In this document: piece after piece, positions 55,135 through 62,318 of the stretch
Numbering within the stretch: position 1 is the stretch's first letter
Layout: every line of letters starts with the position of its first letter
NCBI GenBank assembly: GCA_023433925.1
Contig: JAEYTO010000069.1
Location: 33,480 to 97,479 of the forward strand
DNA length: 64,000 nucleotides
Reading direction: 5' to 3'
Source of the DNA: Pseudomonadota bacterium
Lineage (GTDB): Bacteria > Desulfobacterota > Desulfovibrionia > Desulfovibrionales > Desulfovibrionaceae
The notes under the pieces: model-generated
What the model was told of the DNA's origin: nothing
Databases searched by the model: none
Seen by the model: only the letters and a program-made list of their open reading frames with translations
Made by a program: the position numbers and the translations under genes

Positions 55135-55169
55135 GGGAGTGACCGGGGGAAGGCGGGGGAGTGCGTGGG
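55135..55169 (+). other. G-quadruplex-type motif
   Basis: Four G-runs on the + strand: GGG (55135-55137), GGGGG (55145-55149), GGGGG (55155-55159), GGG (55167-55169), with loops of 7, 5 and 7 bases. It fits the G3+N1-7 pattern and lies between the creatininase-like and FMN reductase genes. Confidence 0.5.
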
Positions 55170-55302
55170 AATGATCAACTCCAATTAAGTGAGGGGTATG
55201 CTTCTGGTAAGTATGTTCCTTCTTGGTGTCTGCTTGCCATTATCACCGATGTAGGTCAGATAATAGGCGCTGAAAGCACAGCAAGCGATCCAAGGAGGAC
55301 TC

Positions 55303-55959
55303 ATGAAGGCAATCGCCGTCAATGGCAGCCCAAGAAAGAAATGGAACACTGCGACGCTATTGGAGAACGCCTTGGCCGGGGCTAAGGAGAGTGGTGCCGA
55401 CACCGAACTTGTCCATCTTTACGATCTGACCTACTCGGGTTGCATCATCTGTTTCGCCTGCAAGAAGATCGGCGGGAAAAGTTACGGCCGGTGTGCAGTC
55501 AAGGACGATCTGAAGCCCCTTCTGGACAGCATCGCCAAAGCCGACGTCCTGATCCTGGGCTCACCGATATACTTTTCTGCTGAAACCGGCGAGATGCGCT
55601 CGCTCCTGGAACGTCTGCTGTTCCCGTACCTGACCTACACGCCTGAGTACACCACCATTTTCCCTGGGAAACTAACCACCGCTTTCATCTATACGATGAA
55701 CATCAAGGAAGAGCAGTTTGCCACCTACGGTTATGACCAAGTCTTTGCGATGACCAAGGGCGCAATGATGCGTGTCTTTGGAAACTGCGAGACGCTGCTG
55801 AGCACGGATACGTACCAGTTCGACGACTACTCGAAGTATCTGGCCACGGCCTGGGACCCAGTGGTCAAGGCCAAAAGACGCCAGGACGTCTTCCCGCAGG
55901 ACTGTCAGCGCGCCAGGGAGTTGGGAGCGCGGCTCGTCCAGACCGCAATGGCGAGATAA
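55303..55959 (+). CDS. NADPH-dependent FMN reductase / flavodoxin-fold protein
   Basis: A 218-residue flavoprotein of the iron-sulfur flavoprotein/NADPH-dependent FMN reductase group. Seen: KAIAVNGSPRKKWNTATLLENAL (FMN phosphate loop), SGCIICFACKKIGGKSYGRC (Cys-rich segment where related proteins bind a cluster or form disulfides), and ADVLILGSPIYFSAETGEMRSLLER (flavin-ring contacts). ATG 55303 follows AAGGAGGACTC. Its codon use and upstream region are clearly less GC-rich than the neighbours, so recent transfer is likely. Confidence 0.85.
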   Translation: MKAIAVNGSPRKKWNTATLLENALAGAKESGADTELVHLYDLTYSGCIICFACKKIGGKSYGRCAVKDDLKPLLDSIAKADVLILGSPIYFSAETGEMRSLLERLLFPYLTYTPEYTTIFPGKLTTAFIYTMNIKEEQFATYGYDQVFAMTKGAMMRVFGNCETLLSTDTYQFDDYSKYLATAWDPVVKAKRRQDVFPQDCQRARELGARLVQTAMAR

Positions 55960-56015
55960 AGGCTCCTGTGCTTGGGGCCTCCAGGAGTCAGCCTTCTTTG
56001 CCCAGCGCGCATGAA

Positions 56016-56040
56016 CTCGGAGCATTGACAATGCTCCGAG
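56016..56040. promoter_or_regulatory. Palindrome overlapping the leader promoter
   Basis: Perfect 11-bp inverted repeat CTCGGAGCATT (56016-56026) and AATGCTCCGAG (56030-56040) with a 3-base spacer. It covers the TTGACA hexamer below and could be an operator or the terminator of the FMN reductase gene; there is no T-run. Confidence 0.5.
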
Positions 56041-56054
56041 CGCCGTTCTAATAA
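56025..56054 (+). promoter_or_regulatory. Promoter of the Phe leader and aldolase gene
   Basis: TTGACA (56025-56030), 18-base spacer, TAATAA (56049-56054). The start of transcription would fall at or beside the leader-peptide ATG (56061), which agrees with the lack of a ribosome site there. Confidence 0.55.
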
Positions 56055-56060
56055 ATCTTA

Positions 56061-56159
56061 ATGCGCACCCAAACCCACAAGCCTGCCCGCTTCTTCAGCT
56101 TCTTTTTCTTCTTTAGCTTTAGGCAGGACGCCTGTGGCCAGGGGTGCGCGCGAGACTAG
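56061..56159 (+). CDS. Phenylalanine-rich leader peptide
   Basis: A 32-codon frame: ATG, ten codons to RFFSFFFFFSF (residues 10-20), then RQDACGQGCARD and TAG. Eight of ten codons from 11 to 20 are Phe. It stands between a TTGACA promoter and a terminator hairpin, upstream of the first-step enzyme of an aromatic amino acid pathway, exactly the setting of pheL-type attenuation. Ribosomes stalling on Phe codons would leave 56126-56139 free to pair with 56187-56200 and break the terminator. No Shine-Dalgarno is seen; translation may be leaderless. Confidence 0.75.
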   Translation: MRTQTHKPARFFSFFFFFSFRQDACGQGCARD

Positions 56160-56185
56160 GGTTTCACACCACAAGCGCTCCCGAG

Positions 56186-56224
56186 GGGCCGCAGGCGTCC
56201 GACGCCGGCGGCCCTTCTTGTTTT
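56186..56224 (+). terminator. Attenuator terminator in the aldolase leader
   Basis: GGGCCGC-A-GGCGTC (56186-56199) pairs with GACGCC-G-GCGGCCC (56201-56214), an almost continuous long stem, followed by TTCTTGTTTT. The 5' arm can instead pair with GGACGCCTGTGGCC (56126-56139) over 14 bases with one G-U, giving an antiterminator. Confidence 0.8.
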
Positions 56225-56285
56225 CGATGGTGGAACGGGCCAGGCGTCGGAGCAGTCCCCGGGGCAAACGCACAGGAGTTCCCCC

Positions 56286-57089
56286 ATGCTGCTCGGCAAA
56301 GCCGTCCGCCTCGAACGCATCATCGACCGCAACACCCGCCGCTCCGTCATCGTGCCTCTGGATCACGGCATCAGCGTAGGCCCCATCTACGGCCTGGTGG
56401 ACTTCAAGGGCACGGTCAACCAGGTCGCCGACGGCGGCGCCAACGCCGTGCTCATGCACAAGGGGTTGCCGCGCTGCACGCACCGCGGCTACGGCAAGGA
56501 CGTGGGGCTCATCATCCACCTTTCGGCCTCCACCTCGCTTTCGCCCGCGCCCAACGCCAAGAGTCTCGTGGCCACGGTGGAGGACGCCCTGCGTCTGGGC
56601 GCGGACGCCGTATCCGTGCACGTGAACTTGGGCGACGAGACCGAGGGGCGCATGCTCGCCGACCTGGGCCAGGTGACTTCCAGGGCCGCCGAGTGGGGCA
56701 TGCCCGTGCTGGCCATGGTGTACGCGCGCGGACCCAAGGTGAAGGACGAGTACGCTCCCGAGGTGGTGCGCCACTGCGCCCGCGTGGGCCAGGAGCTGGG
56801 CGCGGACGTGATCAAGGTGGCCTATACCGGCGACGTGGAGAGCTTCTCGCGGGTGGTGGAGGCCTGCTGCGTGCCCGTGGTCATCGCCGGCGGTCCCAAG
56901 GTCGATGACACCGAGTCCCTGGTGCGCATGGTCTATGATTCCATCACGGCCGGCGGCTCGGGGCTGTCCATCGGCCGCAACATCTTCCAGGCCGAGAACC
57001 CGGCCCGGCTGGTCAAGGCGCTGTCCAAGGTGGTGCACGACGACTGGGACGTGCACAAGGCCATGCGCTTCCTGCGCGATGAGGAATAG
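56286..57089 (+). CDS. ADH-synthase-type class I aldolase (AroA' family)
   Basis: A 267-residue DhnA/LsrF-type class I aldolase, best matched to 2-amino-3,7-dideoxy-D-threo-hept-6-ulosonate synthase, which starts the alternative DKFP route to dehydroquinate in archaea and many Desulfovibrio. Seen: RSVIVPLDHGISVGPIYGL, NAVLMHKGLPR, SVHVNLGDETEGRML, and GADVIKVAYTGD with the Schiff-base Lys, then VVIAGGPKVDDTESL. The partner dehydroquinate synthase gene is not adjacent. The phenylalanine leader and attenuator just upstream support the aromatic role. ATG 56286. Confidence 0.85.
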   Translation: MLLGKAVRLERIIDRNTRRSVIVPLDHGISVGPIYGLVDFKGTVNQVADGGANAVLMHKGLPRCTHRGYGKDVGLIIHLSASTSLSPAPNAKSLVATVEDALRLGADAVSVHVNLGDETEGRMLADLGQVTSRAAEWGMPVLAMVYARGPKVKDEYAPEVVRHCARVGQELGADVIKVAYTGDVESFSRVVEACCVPVVIAGGPKVDDTESLVRMVYDSITAGGSGLSIGRNIFQAENPARLVKALSKVVHDDWDVHKAMRFLRDEE

Positions 57090-57115
57090 GGGCGGGTGGG
57101 CCGGGAGACCGGCCG

Positions 57116-58174
57116 TTAGCCGGTCTCCCCGTTCAGCACGCGCCTGGCCGTGACGAAGCGCTGCTGGAAGTAGCGGTTGGAGAAGGGGATGATGATGACC
57201 CCGCGCGACGAGGAGGCATGGGCCATGAGGTCGCCGCCCAGGTAGAGCCCCACGTGGCTGATGAGGCCCTTGAGCTCCATGTCGAAGAAGACGAGGTCGC
57301 CGGGCTGCAGGTCGGATTTCCTGACCATGCGGCCCATCCTGGCCTGGTCGCGGCTCACGCGGGGCAGCTCGCAGCCCACGTTGTTGAGTATTTCCCTGGT
57401 GAACCCGGAGCAGTCGGCGCCCTCCTGCGACATGCCGCCCCATTGATAGGGCGTGCCGAGCCATGGTGCCACCGTCGTGCGGAAGCCGGCCAGCATGGCC
57501 AGGGCCCGCTCGGGCAGCGTGCGCAGGCTGCCCTTGCTCGACTCGGGAATGCTCTCGATGGCCTTGGCCACGAACGCCTTGGGCGGGCCGGGCAGGCGCG
57601 ACTCCCAGTAATGGATGTACAGCGCGGCCAGGTCCGGGGGCACTCCCTGGGCCACGAGCTCGGTCACGCCCTTGAGGACCCTGTGGTGGTCGGGGGCGCT
57701 CCAGCCCGCGGCTAGGCCGTGGGCCAGCATGTCCAGGGCCAGATTCTCGGGCACGCCCCGCAGGCAGGCGCGCTCCATGGCCGTGGTGTAGAAGAGGATC
57801 TGATCCTTGCTCAGGCCGTGCTCCAGGATAAGCTCGCCCATCTGGCGCAGGAGGGGCTCCGCGGCGCCCATCTCGGCCGCCTCCACGGCCGCCGTGGCCG
57901 CCTTCAGGCAGTCCGCCTGATCATATGCGCCCTGAATGGAGAGCTTGAGGTAGGCATACAGGATGCGCTCGTAGTCCGTGCGATAGCCCTGCCGGTCGAA
58001 GCGGTTCTTGGCCAGGCGAATCCAGGCCAGCTTTTCGTTGCCGGTCAGCTCCGTGTCCTTGCGCACGAGTCGCGAGAACTCGCCGAGGGCATGTGACGCG
58101 GCCAGGCATGTGCCGCCCAGCAGGAAGAAGATGGCCAAAGCCAGGGAAATGCTCTTCCGCGCTCTAGAGGCCAT
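57116..58174 (-). CDS. Secreted NlpC/P60 endopeptidase-like protein
   Basis: A 352-residue protein with a signal peptide (ISLALAIFFLLGGTCLA, cut before ASH). A helical region of ~200 residues follows, then an NlpC/P60 domain (~215-345): WLGTPYQWGGMSQEGADCSGFTREI with the catalytic Cys, LQPGDLVFFDMELKGLISHVGLYLG with the His, and MAHASSSRGV. These hydrolases cleave peptidoglycan stem peptides. ATG 58174 follows GGAGGAGAG. Convergent with the aldolase gene. Confidence 0.88.
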   Translation of the reverse strand: MASRARKSISLALAIFFLLGGTCLAASHALGEFSRLVRKDTELTGNEKLAWIRLAKNRFDRQGYRTDYERILYAYLKLSIQGAYDQADCLKAATAAVEAAEMGAAEPLLRQMGELILEHGLSKDQILFYTTAMERACLRGVPENLALDMLAHGLAAGWSAPDHHRVLKGVTELVAQGVPPDLAALYIHYWESRLPGPPKAFVAKAIESIPESSKGSLRTLPERALAMLAGFRTTVAPWLGTPYQWGGMSQEGADCSGFTREILNNVGCELPRVSRDQARMGRMVRKSDLQPGDLVFFDMELKGLISHVGLYLGGDLMAHASSSRGVIIIPFSNRYFQQRFVTARRVLNGETG

Positions 58175-58574
58175 TGTCTGCTCTCCTCCGGTTGCCAATG
58201 GCGTGGGTCTGCGGAGCCTGTCGCGAATATAGCAGAATTAGCCCGGCAGGGAAGGCGCCGACGCGCATCACGGCGCATATTTGATGGCCCGAATATTATC
58301 AGCAGAATACGACCCGTGTCGTATTCCATGCGCTGCCGCGTATAAGTTTTTGTATTTACGTGGCGAAAAAATAGGGGCTCCGCCCTCTTGCGCACACAAC
58401 GGCGTCGGCCTAGAGTCCGCGCCGGCCAGGGATGGCCTTGTCCCTGTCGCCCGCTGCGTTTCCGTTCGGGAATGTGCTCTTCCTCCGAGTCATACGCTGA
58501 ACGCGCCCGCCCGCCTTGCGGGCATGGAGCGCGCCGACGGCCGGCAAGGCCGCGGTTCGCGTGTGGAGGTGTGC
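58175..58574. other. Divergent intergenic region with operator-like palindrome
   Basis: A 400-bp gap between two divergent genes. It contains a perfect dyad GAATACGAC (58305-58313) and GTCGTATTC (58318-58326) in a less GC-rich stretch (about 58270-58380) where promoters for both genes could lie, then GC-rich dyads (58500-58560) near the YkgJ-like gene. An open frame runs in from 58281 but shows no family features. Confidence 0.5.
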
Positions 58575-59258
58575 ATGGCTTTCGCACTCGGGCCAGGAAG
58601 CGTCGAGCCGCTCCTGGGGCTCTGCCTGTCCATGGTCGAGAAGTATCTCATCCGCCAGGGTTGGTCCGTGCGCGACCAGTGGCGTCCGGGCTTGGCCGAG
58701 GTGCTTACCCTGGCCCAGGCCTCTGGCGGCGCGCGCGAGCTGATCTATCCCAAAGCCACCGTGTTCGTGCCCGGCCAGGACCGGCCGGCGGCCCTGGCCT
58801 CGCTCATGGCCGGACTCGCGGAGCACGAGGCCACGACGCCCGAGGCCCTGGCCGTGAAGATCATGGCCGGGTTCTCCCTGCCGCCGGCCGGCTTTCGCTG
58901 CCGCCTGTGCGGCCAATGCTGCACGCGCTTCCGCGACGCCTGGCAGGGCATCGTGTCCGTGGAGGAGGTCGAGGGCTGGCGGCGCGCCGGGCTCACGTCC
59001 ATCCTGCGCCTGGTGGCCGAGGAGCGGCGCGATGGCCGCATCCGCCACAGGGCCTGGGTCAATCCCAAGACCGGCGAATACTTCAAGCGCTGCCCGTGGC
59101 TGCGCAAGGTGGAGGGCGGCGTGGGCTGCTTCATCCACCCATACAAGCCTCTCAAGTGCCGGACCTTCCCCTACACCCGCGAACAGGCCGAATACGGCGG
59201 CTGCCGGGCCTTCGACCACGACTGGGATCGCGAGGGCGATGCCCTGGCCGAGGGATAG
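58575..59258 (+). CDS. YkgJ-like cysteine cluster protein
   Basis: A 227-residue protein whose C-terminal half (~112-215) is a CxxCxxCC-type YkgJ domain: FRCRLCGQCCTRF, GEYFKRCPWLRK, GCFIHPYKPLKCRTFPY, and a final GGCRAF. Eight or more cysteines point to metal (zinc or iron-sulfur) binding. The first ~100 residues are helical and unrecognised. Function of the family is unknown. ATG 58575 follows GGAGGTGTGC, which fixes the start inside a longer open frame. Confidence 0.8.
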   Translation: MAFALGPGSVEPLLGLCLSMVEKYLIRQGWSVRDQWRPGLAEVLTLAQASGGARELIYPKATVFVPGQDRPAALASLMAGLAEHEATTPEALAVKIMAGFSLPPAGFRCRLCGQCCTRFRDAWQGIVSVEEVEGWRRAGLTSILRLVAEERRDGRIRHRAWVNPKTGEYFKRCPWLRKVEGGVGCFIHPYKPLKCRTFPYTREQAEYGGCRAFDHDWDREGDALAEG

Positions 59259-59275
59259 CGCCGCGCGCGGCAGGA

Positions 59276-59338
59276 CCGGGAGAGGGCTCCGCGCCTGCCG
59301 GACCGGTTCGGTCCTCTCTCGGGCTCTCTCCCGCCAAG
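59276..59338 (+). repeat. Dispersed GAGAGGGC repeat, diverged copy
   Basis: CCGGGAGAGGGC at the left and CCTCTCTCGGGCTCTCTCCCGCC at the right match the arms and tail of the family, but the loop is enlarged (about 25 bp). Followed at 59395 by a second repeat module. Confidence 0.55.
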
Positions 59339-59394
59339 GTCTGCTCGTGACAAGGCGGCTCTGGGAACCCGTCTTTAGAGCAAATTGCAGATGA

Positions 59395-59480
59395 CTGGGA
59401 AGGGCTTTGCCCTCCCCAGACCCCACCCACCAAGGGCCACGGGCCCTTGGAACCCGCATTTCATTTACAAATGGCTCTAC
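59395..59480 (+). repeat. Second intergenic repeat module
   Basis: CTGGGAAGGGC-ttt-GCCCTCCCCAG, then CCAAGGGCC-ac-GGGCCCTTGG, then GCATTTCATTTACAAATGGC. The last piece recurs near 8010-8027 (CATTTCATTTGCAAAATG), again downstream of a GAGAGAGGGC repeat, so the modules travel together. The 331-bp gap 59259-59589 holds only these repeats and the rpe terminator. Confidence 0.55.
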
Positions 59481-59535
59481 CTGGTTGATCGTCACTGTTG
59501 GCTGGACGTGCCTGCCGCCGTGGCCCACGGCAATG

Positions 59536-59569
59536 AAAAAGCGGCCTGACGTTGCCGCCAGGCCGCTTT
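59536..59569 (-). terminator. Intrinsic terminator after rpe
   Basis: Minus-strand AAAGCGGCCTG (59569-59559) pairs with CAGGCCGCTTTTT (59548-59536), ending in a T-run, about 20 bp past the rpe stop. It closes the hemB-ahbC-decarboxylase-rpe run. Confidence 0.85.
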
Positions 59570-59589
59570 CCATTCACGTGCGTTGAAAA

Positions 59590-60312
59590 TCAGATGCCCG
59601 TGGGCCCGAAGGTGTTGTGGGCCAGGGTCTCGAACAGCTCGCGGCGCTTGCCGTAGGGCGGGAACTTGAAGAAGGAGCTGCCCGACACGAGCACGTCGGC
59701 CCCGGCCTCCACGATGGTGGCGATGTTCTCGGGCGTCACGCCGCCGTCGACCTGGATGAGCGTCTTGGCGCCCTGTTCGTCGATCATGGCGCGCAGGCGG
59801 CGGATTTTCTCCAGGGAGAAGGGGATGAAGGCCTGGCCGCCGAAGCCGGGGTTGACGCTCATGATGAGCACCATGTCCAGCTCGGGCAGCAGGTATTCCA
59901 CATAGGACAGGGGCGTGGCCGGGTTGAGGGCCACGGCCGCCTTGACTCCGGCCTCGCGGATCTGGGACACGGTGCGCTCCAGGTGCGAGGTGGCCTCGGC
60001 GTGCACGCAGATGAGGTTCGCGCCCGCGTCCACGAAGTCGTTGATGTACCGCTCGGGCTTGATGACCATGAGATGGCAGTCGAAGAAGAGCTTGGAGCGG
60101 CCGCGCACGGCCTTGACGATGGGCGGACCCATGGTGATGTTCGGCACGAACACGCCATCCATGATGTCCCAGTGCACCCACTCCAGCCCGCCTTCCTCCA
60201 GCGCGGCCAGCTCGTCGGCCAGTCGGCCGAAATCCGACGAGAGCAGCGAGGGGGAAAGGATGATCTTTTTGGCCTGGGACTCTTTCCCGACCTTGGCGGC
60301 TTTCCTGCTCAT
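59590..60312 (-). CDS. rpe: Ribulose-phosphate 3-epimerase
   Basis: A 240-residue TIM-barrel metal enzyme interconverting ribulose 5-phosphate and xylulose 5-phosphate. Seen: ILSPSLLSSDFGRLADEL, WVHWDIMDGVFVPNITMGPP, FFDCHLMVIKPERYI, ICVHAEATSHLERT, VLIMSVNPGFGGQAFIP, and IQVDGGVTPENI with ADVLVSGSSFF. The N-terminus has ~17 extra basic residues. ATG 60312 overlaps the stop of the decarboxylase gene (ATGA). Confidence 0.96.
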   Translation of the reverse strand: MSRKAAKVGKESQAKKIILSPSLLSSDFGRLADELAALEEGGLEWVHWDIMDGVFVPNITMGPPIVKAVRGRSKLFFDCHLMVIKPERYINDFVDAGANLICVHAEATSHLERTVSQIREAGVKAAVALNPATPLSYVEYLLPELDMVLIMSVNPGFGGQAFIPFSLEKIRRLRAMIDEQGAKTLIQVDGGVTPENIATIVEAGADVLVSGSSFFKFPPYGKRRELFETLAHNTFGPTGI

Positions 60313-60770
60313 GCGTCCTCGCTGTCCTTCATTTTGAAATCGACCTTGATCTTGTACAACTTCTCCGTGGGCAGGTAGAGCACGTCGATGCCGGTGGCCT
60401 CGCGGATCTCCTGGAGCGTCGCGCGCACCTCCTCGCGGCTGGGGCCGATGAAGGTGAACCAGACGTTGAAGGCGTGCTTGCGCAGGTAGTTGTGCGTCAC
60501 GCCCGGATAGGCGTTGACCGTCTCGATGAACTCGTCCAGCCGGTCCTCGGGCACGCGCGCGGCGCACAGGGTCGAGTGCCAGCCGAGCTTGCCGGACTGG
60601 AAGTTGCCGCCGATGCGCCGGATGACGCCCTGTTCCTTGAGCGCGCGCACCCGCGCCAGCGTTTCGGCCTCGGTCAGCCCAAGCTCCTCGCCCACGGCCG
60701 CGTAGGGCCGCGACACGAGGGGAAAGTTGGACTGGATGATGTCCAGCAATCGCCTATCCAGATCGTCCAT
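60309..60770 (-). CDS. Siroheme decarboxylase subunit (AhbA/AhbB family)
   Basis: A 153-residue Lrp/AsnC-like protein of the AhbA/AhbB (NirDLGH) family: N-terminal winged helix (MDDLDRRLLDIIQSNFPLVS, EAETLARVRALKEQGVIRRIGG) and C-terminal domain (STLCAARVPEDRLDEFIE, PGVTHNYLRKHAFNVWFTFIG, YLPTEKLYKIKVDFKM). The AhbA-AhbB pair removes two acetate carboxyls from siroheme to give 12,18-didecarboxysiroheme. Which of the two this is cannot be settled by eye; the partner is not in the window. ATG 60770 after GGAGTGATC. Confidence 0.85.
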   Translation of the reverse strand: MDDLDRRLLDIIQSNFPLVSRPYAAVGEELGLTEAETLARVRALKEQGVIRRIGGNFQSGKLGWHSTLCAARVPEDRLDEFIETVNAYPGVTHNYLRKHAFNVWFTFIGPSREEVRATLQEIREATGIDVLYLPTEKLYKIKVDFKMKDSEDA

Positions 60771-60826
60771 GATCACTCCGGACTTTAGGTGTCTCGCGCG
60801 GTTCGTCCGTGCGCCGTACAGGATAG

Positions 60827-60862
60827 CCGAGAGAGGGGCGCGGAGCCCCTCTCCAGTTTTTC
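60827..60862. repeat. GAGAGGGGC palindrome between ahbC and the decarboxylase gene
   Basis: GAGAGGGGC (60831-60839) pairs with GCCCCTCTC (60845-60853), preceded by CC and followed by AG and T5 on the + strand. Related to the GAGAGAGGGC family. The T-run is on the strand opposite to the genes here, so it is not a typical terminator for ahbC. Confidence 0.55.
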
Positions 60863-62071
60863 TTATCCTCCGCCCTTGCAGGCCCGCCTGGGCGTGTAGC
60901 TGCACAGCGGCTCCTCGGCCAGGTAGTCGCCCTTCATGGTCTGGGCGCGGGCGCGACAGCCGCCGCACACACGCTCGTACTCGCACACGCCGCACTTGCC
61001 CGTGTACTTGTCCGGGTCGCGCAGGTTGGCGAACTGCATGGAGTCGGCCCAGACCTTGGGGAAGGGCGTGTCCTTGACCTGCCCGCAGTCCAGCTCCAGG
61101 TAGCCGCAGGGCTGCACCTGGCCCGTGTGCGAGATGAAGCAGAAGCCCACGCCGCCCAGACAACCCCGGCTCACGGCGTCCAGGCCGAAGGTCTCGAAGG
61201 TCACGGGCGTGCCGTCCTCCTTGGCCCGCTGGCGCAGGATGCGATGGTAGTGCGGGGCGCAGGTGGCCTTGAGCTGCATGTCGGTCGTCTTGCGGAAGTC
61301 GTAGAACCAGTTGAGCACGTCCTCGTACTCCTTGGCCGAGATGACCTGGTCCTCGATCTCCGCGCCCCGGCCCGTGGGCACGAGCAGGAAGATGTGCCAG
61401 GCCTTGGCGCCAAGGTCCTGGGCCAGCTTGAAGATGTCCTTGAACTGGCCGAGGTTGTTGCGCGTGACCGTCGTGTTGATCTGGAACTCGATGCCCGCGT
61501 CCTTCAAGTACTGGATGCCGCGCATGGTCTGGGCGAACGCGCCGGGCGTGCCCCGGAACGTATCGTGGCTGGCGGCGTCCGGGCCGTCGATGGAGATGGA
61601 GCAGCGCTCGATGCCCGACTCGCGCATGCGCGCGGCGTTCTCGGGCGTGATGAGCGTGCCGTTGGGAGCCATGACGCAGCGCAAGCCCTTGGACTTGGCG
61701 TGGGCCACCAGCTCGAAAACGTCCTTGCGCATGAGCGGCTCGCCGCCCGTGAAGATGATGATGGGGTTGCCCACGCCGGGGAAGGTGTCGATGAGCGCCA
61801 GGGCCTCGGCCGTGGACAGCTCGCCGGGATAGGGCTCCAGGTGCGCCTCGGCCCGACAGTGCTTGCAGGCCAGGTTGCAGGAGCGCGTGACCTCCCAGGC
61901 GATGAGCCGGCAGGGCGGCGTCTTGCCGTCGGGCAGCGTCTTGGGGCCGTGGCCGGGGTGGCCGCCCGGATGACCGGCGGGGCCCTTGGCCTGGGCATGC
62001 GGGTGCCCGCTGGGATGGCCGGCGTCCCTGGGATGGCCGCCCGGATGGCCGGACGTCTTGTGCTCGTGCAT
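60863..62071 (-). CDS. ahbC: 12,18-didecarboxysiroheme deacetylase (AhbC) with His-rich N-terminus
   Basis: A 402-residue radical SAM/SPASM protein that removes the acetate groups of 12,18-didecarboxysiroheme to give iron-coproporphyrin III in the siroheme route to haem. The radical SAM motif is CNLACKHCRAEA, with FTGGEPLMRKDV and SISIDGPDAASHDTFRG after it; SPASM-type cysteines follow (CLGGVGFCFIS, CGVCEYERVCGGC). The first 41 residues hold ten His in GHP/GGHP repeats, a probable metal-binding extension. ATG 62071 with GGAG upstream is preferred to TTG 62083. Confidence 0.88.
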   Translation of the reverse strand: MHEHKTSGHPGGHPRDAGHPSGHPHAQAKGPAGHPGGHPGHGPKTLPDGKTPPCRLIAWEVTRSCNLACKHCRAEAHLEPYPGELSTAEALALIDTFPGVGNPIIIFTGGEPLMRKDVFELVAHAKSKGLRCVMAPNGTLITPENAARMRESGIERCSISIDGPDAASHDTFRGTPGAFAQTMRGIQYLKDAGIEFQINTTVTRNNLGQFKDIFKLAQDLGAKAWHIFLLVPTGRGAEIEDQVISAKEYEDVLNWFYDFRKTTDMQLKATCAPHYHRILRQRAKEDGTPVTFETFGLDAVSRGCLGGVGFCFISHTGQVQPCGYLELDCGQVKDTPFPKVWADSMQFANLRDPDKYTGKCGVCEYERVCGGCRARAQTMKGDYLAEEPLCSYTPRRACKGGG

Positions 62072-62318
62072 GTCAGTCTCCAAGATGCGGGATGCGCGTC
62101 AGCGACCGGGCCGAAGGGTCCATCGGCCCTTGGCGGCCGGGGCTTCCCCGTGAAATTGGCTTCGTTTCGTAATTTTATCCGCCGCCGGGTCCGTTCTTCC
62201 CTGCGCGGGCGGCGGGATCGTGAACGGCCGAATACCTCTTATACCATGAATCGCCTTTCGCCGCACGCGCGGATTGGGGCGGGTTCTCGGGACTCCGGGC
62301 GGAAAGGGCCGCCTGGCC

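Noticed and set aside
58281..58574. A 98-codon N-terminal extension of the YkgJ-like protein
   Set aside because: It passes through the divergent promoter region and a palindrome; ATG 58575 has GGAGGTG directly upstream.
60827..60862. The GAGAGGGGC palindrome as the terminator of ahbC
   Set aside because: Its T-run is on the strand opposite to ahbC, and the decarboxylase gene follows only about 90 bp later, so read-through is more likely.
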